Shown here: positions 60,168 through 64,000 of the stretch, one piece after another
How positions within the stretch are numbered: the first letter of the stretch is position 1
How the letters are laid out: the number at the start of each line of letters is the position of its first letter
DNA from: Sphaerochaeta halotolerans
GTDB taxonomy: Bacteria; Spirochaetota; Spirochaetia; Sphaerochaetales; Sphaerochaetaceae
DNA: 64,000 bases
NCBI RefSeq assembly: GCF_003429665.1
Contig: NZ_QUWK01000005.1
Span: 152,323 to 216,322 of the forward strand
Reading direction: 5' to 3'
The notes under the pieces: generated by a model
Told to the model about the DNA's origin: nothing
Seen by the model: only the letters and a program-made list of their open reading frames with translations
Database searches by the model: none
Position numbers and translations under genes: made by a program

Positions 60168-61649
60168 ATGGTAAAAACACATACCCCTAAAGCAAGTGAA
60201 CTTCTGTTCCCCATGCCACGAACTGTAGAAGACCATGAAGGCTTCTTTCGCTTCCACGATGGAATTACCATCGCTGTCGACTCAGTATTCAAGAATCTGC
60301 TCAATACCGCTACAACCCTCCTGCAAATACGCCTTGGTGGTGAAGATATCCTGGTCAAGCAGGCAGAAGGTTTTTCAAGTGAAGGATATAGCCTCTCCAT
60401 TGGGAAAACTCAGGTAGTAATCAAGGCAAGTGAGGAGACGGGAGCCTTCCGCGGCCTCTCCACACTCAGAAACCTCTCCTACACATCAGATCACAGGATT
60501 CCCTGTTGTTTCATTGAGGATTCTCCTTCTTTTTCTTGGCGGGGGTTTATGATTGATTGCAGCAGGCACTACTTCAGCCCAACATTCCTAAAGAAACTGA
60601 TTGATATTGCCTCACTGTATCATCTCAATCGTTTCCATTGGCACCTGAGTGACGACCAAGGGTGGAGAATCCCTCTCGAGGGTTGGCCGGAATTGGAGAA
60701 GGTTGCAAGCAAACGGACCTTGTTGCAGTACACCGATGGAAGAAATTACGGTCGATTGTATACCAAGGAGGAGATCCTGGACATCCAAGCCTATGCCCAT
60801 GCTCGCTATATGGTGGTTGTTCCCGAAATAGAGACCCCAGGTCATGTCTCCTCTCTGCTTGCAGCATATCCCCAATTTGGATGCAGTGGAGGCCCCTACG
60901 AAGTCCAGGATCGCTGGGGCATATTTGATGAAGTACTTTGTGCAGGGAATGACAAGGTTCTGGAATTTCTGGAGGATGCCATTACACAGATGGCTGCGCT
61001 CTTCAGTGACCCCTATATCCACATTGGGGGTGATGAATGTCCTCATACTGCCTGGGAATCCTGCCCCAAATGCCAAAAACGAATGCAAGAAGCAGGCTTA
61101 AAGAACGAAAAGGAACTGCAGAGTTGGATGACCAGTAACATTTGCGCGATGGTAAGCAAGGCAGATAAGCGTCCAATCGGCTGGGATGAGGTCCTTGAAG
61201 GCACCGAATCTCTCGGCCTCCCACAGGACTTGATCGTCATGTCATGGCGTGGGGTTGCAGGAGGTATCGAGGCGAGTGGGCGTGGCCATGAGGTAATCAT
61301 GTGCCCAAATACCGATGGATGTTATTTTGATTACCAACATACTGACAATGAGGAAGAGATGGGCAATCTTGGGGTTAGCAGTATCTCCCAGGTAGCTCAG
61401 TTCGATCCCCTTGCAGGACTGCAGGACGAAACTGCTCGAGGGCGTGTACTGGGAAGTCAAGGAAATCTATGGACCGAGAAGATCACCAGTGGAAAGCAAG
61501 CAGAATACTTGCTCTTCCCTCGGTTGATGGTATTGGCTGAACGTTTATGGAACCCACAGAATCAAGAATCAACACTGAATAGAATTCCCTTGCTGTATAA
61601 GGTTTGTGATGCTCTATCAATCAATTGTTATCGAGGTCCTGTTGCCTGA
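60168..61649 (+). CDS. Beta-N-acetylhexosaminidase, glycoside hydrolase family 20
   Basis: 493-residue GH20 enzyme releasing terminal GlcNAc/GalNAc. An N-terminal GH20b domain precedes the TIM barrel ('SFSWRGFMIDCSRHYFS', 'FHWHLSDDQGWRI'). The catalytic pair is D289-E290 in 'YIHIGGDECPHTAW', used in substrate-assisted catalysis. There is no signal peptide, so it is cytoplasmic, acting on imported oligosaccharides. AGGA lies seven bases before ATG 60168. It faces away from the ROK operon across a shared regulatory region with the 12-bp sites. Confidence 0.93.
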   Translation: MVKTHTPKASELLFPMPRTVEDHEGFFRFHDGITIAVDSVFKNLLNTATTLLQIRLGGEDILVKQAEGFSSEGYSLSIGKTQVVIKASEETGAFRGLSTLRNLSYTSDHRIPCCFIEDSPSFSWRGFMIDCSRHYFSPTFLKKLIDIASLYHLNRFHWHLSDDQGWRIPLEGWPELEKVASKRTLLQYTDGRNYGRLYTKEEILDIQAYAHARYMVVVPEIETPGHVSSLLAAYPQFGCSGGPYEVQDRWGIFDEVLCAGNDKVLEFLEDAITQMAALFSDPYIHIGGDECPHTAWESCPKCQKRMQEAGLKNEKELQSWMTSNICAMVSKADKRPIGWDEVLEGTESLGLPQDLIVMSWRGVAGGIEASGRGHEVIMCPNTDGCYFDYQHTDNEEEMGNLGVSSISQVAQFDPLAGLQDETARGRVLGSQGNLWTEKITSGKQAEYLLFPRLMVLAERLWNPQNQESTLNRIPLLYKVCDALSINCYRGPVA

Positions 61650-61660
61650 CCACTTGCTTT

Positions 61661-61711
61661 CCACCAGAAAGCTGTGATACCAATAGGGTACCACCTTCTG
61701 GTGGATTTTCT
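61661..61711 (+). terminator. Intrinsic terminator of the hexosaminidase gene
   Basis: CCACCAGAA (61661-61669) pairs perfectly with TTCTGGTGG (61696-61704), followed by ATTTTCT; an alternative shorter hairpin CCACC-TTCT-GGTGG uses the same 3' arm. Confidence 0.65.
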
Positions 61712-61768
61712 CTAGTGCAGGCTTTGCTTCCGTTGGAATGCGGGCCTGCTTTTTCTTTCCATATCAAA

Positions 61769-61795
61769 GAAGGCTGCTTCCCAGGGAAACAGCCT
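61769..61795 (-). terminator. Terminator after yhbY
   Basis: AAGGCTG (61769-61775) pairs with CAGCCTT (61789-61795), with inner TTCCC/GGGAA; on the minus strand CTTTGAT follows. Confidence 0.6.
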
Positions 61796-61818
61796 TGCCT
61801 TCGAGTACGATACCCAAT

Positions 61819-62124
61819 CTACTCACCCTTTCGGGAAAGCTCCTTGGGAATATGCATGAGATGCCCCTCGCTATCGCGGTAAAACGTAGCAATGAAGCCG
61901 ATATTGCTGATCAAATCACTGTCCGTCTTCTGAGCCAACAACTCACAGAGAGCTCGCATCTCATCCTTGTGCGCCTGAAATTTAACTTTCACCAGTTCAT
62001 GACTGGATAAAGCCTCGTTCAGAGCGGACACTACACGGTCGTCAGCACCATCCTTGCCCACCATGACAATGGGCTTCAGGGAGTGTGCTTGCGACCGAAG
62101 GAAATTTCTAACACTGCTATTCAT
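61819..62124 (-). CDS. yhbY: CRM-domain RNA-binding protein YhbY
   Basis: 101-residue protein consisting of a single CRM (YhbY) domain, thought to bind the large ribosomal subunit during assembly. Recognised from 'LRSQAHSLKPIVMVGKDG' (GxxG-like loop), 'ALNEALSSHELVKVKF' and 'IGFIATFYRDS'. It follows the acyl-CoA synthetase gene by 14 bp on the same strand. Confidence 0.92.
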   Translation of the reverse strand: MNSSVRNFLRSQAHSLKPIVMVGKDGADDRVVSALNEALSSHELVKVKFQAHKDEMRALCELLAQKTDSDLISNIGFIATFYRDSEGHLMHIPKELSRKGE

Positions 62125-62138
62125 AGCAAGTACTATAC

Positions 62139-63878
62139 CTAGTCCTTGTACTTTTGTGCAACTACGAAACGCTTTATTTTTTTGGTACTGGTCATCTCGA
62201 TCGGCTCATCAACCACGGTAACACGAGTAATCTTCTTGTAGGACTGCAACCCCTTGTTCACCTCGTTTACAATCTGCTGCATCCGCTCTTCGATTTTCTC
62301 CTTGGCTGAATCACCATGCTCCTTCTGCATAGTGTTACGGTACCCTTCATCAGGATAAATGAGAGCCCTAATCCCTTCACTCTTGCTCTTCTTGTCAATG
62401 AGGTACCCAAGCACACAGATGGTGTCAATCTCGCTGTAGAGCTGGAAGTGGTCCTCAATCTCCTCAGGGAACACATTCTTGCCTCCCTCGGTTACGATGA
62501 GGTTCTTTGCCCTACCGGTCAAGTAGAGATACCCTTTTGCATCCTGGTAACCAACATCACCGGTATTGAGCCAACCATCCTCAAGCACCTCAGCTGTTGC
62601 TTCAGGGTTGTTGTAATACCCCTGCATGACCATGGGTCCCTTGATATAGATTATTCCGTTGCCATCAGCATCCGGGTCCACAATCTTGACCTCTGTCTGG
62701 GGTAGTTTCTTTCCTACTGAACTCTCAATGTACGCTTCCACGGGATTGAGGTGTGTGATCGGACTGGTCTCAGTAAGACCATAGCCCTGCACGAAATCAA
62801 TTCCGAGCTGGTTGAACATCTTGAAGGTGGAGGCAGGAAGCGGACCGCCACCACTAATGCAGATACGGTTTGTATCAAGGGAGAGGTTCTTGAGGAGGAA
62901 ACCAAACATCTTCTTACCGACATTCACCTTGAAAACCTTCTTCAATACACCGGAGATCCCCATCAGGAACCGTATGATTCCATACAGTACAATGCCCTTC
63001 TCTCTCACGCCATTCATCAAAGCGGCAATCATTTTGTTGAAAAGCATCGGAACAGCAAGGAACATCGTGACCTTGCCTTCCTTCAGCTCCTTCAACATTT
63101 GGCTAATCACCAATTTCTTGCCAAAAACAATGGAAGCACCTGTGCTTATGGCCTCAAAGAAGACTGCCATCATGGTGTATGAGTGGTGGATTGGTAGAAT
63201 CGCATAGAACACATCAGTGGGATACAACTTCATATTACCCTGTGCAAGGTAACAGTCTGCAACCATGTTGCGGTGGCTCAGCATAACACCCTTTGGAGTA
63301 CCCGTGGTTCCACTGGTAAAAAGAATTGCGGCGGTGTCCTCACTCTCTGCCTTGTGACGATTCTGTGGCTCCGCCTTGATATCCAGAACAAAGGGCAGTG
63401 TTCCTTCCGGCTCCAAGCTAATGCGGTCAATTAAACCGAGCTTGTTCTCCGCATCAAACACCTTCACGCGGTCAGCATCTGCAAAGAGAATTTTTACTTC
63501 AGCAAACTTCATGAATGTGAACATATCCTTGTTGCTCAAGGTGTTGTCCAGTGGTACCACAATAGCACCAGCAAAGAGAATCCCCAGATATGCAATAGCC
63601 CATTCAGGGCTGTTCTTTCCGATTACGGCAATCTTGTCATCTTTCTTCACACCCTTGGAAGCAAGATAGTCTGCAACCGATAAGACATATTCGTGTACTT
63701 CCTTGTATGTGAATGTCTCTGGTTTTGGAACGAAGGCGGTAAAACACTTGTTATCGGGAAATCGTTCTACTGAGATTTCGAACATCTCCACCACAGTAGG
63801 CCATGTCCCTTTGAACTGCTTACCCCTATAAGCCTCAAGAAAATCCCAAGGTTTCTCATCTTTCTTGTGTGTTGCCAT
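62139..63878 (-). CDS. Long-chain fatty-acid--CoA ligase (AMP-forming), paralogue 3
   Basis: 579-residue ANL enzyme. The P-loop is 'ILFTSGTTGTPKGVMLSH', with 'QGYGLTETSPITHLN', 'WLNTGDVGYQDAKGYLYLTGRAKN' and the catalytic lysine near the C-terminus ('MTSTKKIKRFVVAQ'). It activates fatty acids to acyl-CoA, in the cytoplasm or at the membrane. GGAGG precedes ATG 63878. Upstream of yhbY with a 14-bp gap. It differs from paralogues 1 and 2 in its shorter N-terminus ('KKDEKPWDFLEAYRGKQF'). Confidence 0.88.
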   Translation of the reverse strand: MATHKKDEKPWDFLEAYRGKQFKGTWPTVVEMFEISVERFPDNKCFTAFVPKPETFTYKEVHEYVLSVADYLASKGVKKDDKIAVIGKNSPEWAIAYLGILFAGAIVVPLDNTLSNKDMFTFMKFAEVKILFADADRVKVFDAENKLGLIDRISLEPEGTLPFVLDIKAEPQNRHKAESEDTAAILFTSGTTGTPKGVMLSHRNMVADCYLAQGNMKLYPTDVFYAILPIHHSYTMMAVFFEAISTGASIVFGKKLVISQMLKELKEGKVTMFLAVPMLFNKMIAALMNGVREKGIVLYGIIRFLMGISGVLKKVFKVNVGKKMFGFLLKNLSLDTNRICISGGGPLPASTFKMFNQLGIDFVQGYGLTETSPITHLNPVEAYIESSVGKKLPQTEVKIVDPDADGNGIIYIKGPMVMQGYYNNPEATAEVLEDGWLNTGDVGYQDAKGYLYLTGRAKNLIVTEGGKNVFPEEIEDHFQLYSEIDTICVLGYLIDKKSKSEGIRALIYPDEGYRNTMQKEHGDSAKEKIEERMQQIVNEVNKGLQSYKKITRVTVVDEPIEMTSTKKIKRFVVAQKYKD

Positions 63879-64000
63879 CGCCCAAACCTCCTCTCTACGA
63901 TTTTAATTCAAAATCTTTTTATACTATAGGCAGAAGCATCATGAAAAATCAAGATTATTGTGACAAGTTTTCACAATATGTAAATATGTAATGCACTATT

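Overview
The window is a chromosomal segment from a bacterium with roughly 48% G+C. The gene content points to a free-living or gut-type spirochaete close to Sphaerochaeta. Supporting points are the long pyrophosphate-dependent phosphofructokinase, dense sugar ABC/LacI/ROK gene clusters, several paralogous long-chain acyl-CoA synthetases, a clostridial-type 2-enoate reductase, and frequent use of TTG/GTG starts. The genus is an inference from gene content, not a database match. No phage, complete transposon, rRNA or CRISPR array was seen.

Layout. 1-10.3 kb: end of an aldo/keto reductase, a RecQ-type helicase, a divergent LacI regulator/galactokinase pair with a palindromic operator on the promoter, threonine synthase plus an aspartokinase-homoserine dehydrogenase whose kinase half looks dead, ribosomal protein L28, endonuclease III and tRNA-Pro. 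10.3-16.6 kb: an accessory stretch with hairpin-rich dispersed repeats, superoxide dismutase, tRNA-Arg, an IS3 remnant and the 2-enoate reductase. 16.6-26 kb: a polyamine-type ABC transporter without a binding protein, a sodium/proline-type symporter, metY-metA behind a structured leader with short Met-containing reading frames, and a convergent three-gene operon for methylthioadenosine salvage. 26-34.4 kb: a secreted FKBP isomerase; an operon of 8-oxoguanine glycosylase, a glutamyl-tRNA reductase/cyclase fusion, a cytidylate-kinase-like protein and a YhcH protein; then cysK with two tandem Rrf2 regulators. 34.5-46.5 kb: an AbrB-family membrane protein, a minus-strand run (DUF1846, DJ-1, DAHP synthase, acyl-CoA synthetases, metallo-beta-lactamase fold, ArsC/Spx-like), asparaginyl-tRNA synthetase, a LuxR-type regulator and YaiI. 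46.5-52.7 kb: a possible decayed riboswitch, another repeat copy, a TetR/radical-SAM pair, PPi-phosphofructokinase and a diguanylate cyclase. 52.8-64 kb: a glycan-use locus (beta-mannosidase, sugar ABC transporter, ROK regulator, beta-N-acetylhexosaminidase), YhbY and a third acyl-CoA synthetase.

How the genes fit together. Homoserine from the thrA-like gene feeds threonine synthesis (thrC) and, through MetA (Glu111, the acetyl-CoA type) and MetY, methionine. The facing deaminase/isomerase/phosphorylase operon would recycle the methylthioadenosine made from S-adenosylmethionine. cysK with its Rrf2 regulators supplies cysteine. In the glycan locus an exact 12-bp sequence occurs at the ROK-operon promoter, at the binding-protein promoter and upstream of the hexosaminidase, which defines a probable ROK regulon.

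The most unusual items are the metY leader, the glutamyl-tRNA reductase/cyclase fusion, the degenerate aspartokinase domain, the hairpin repeat family with a conserved open frame, and the ROK operator set.
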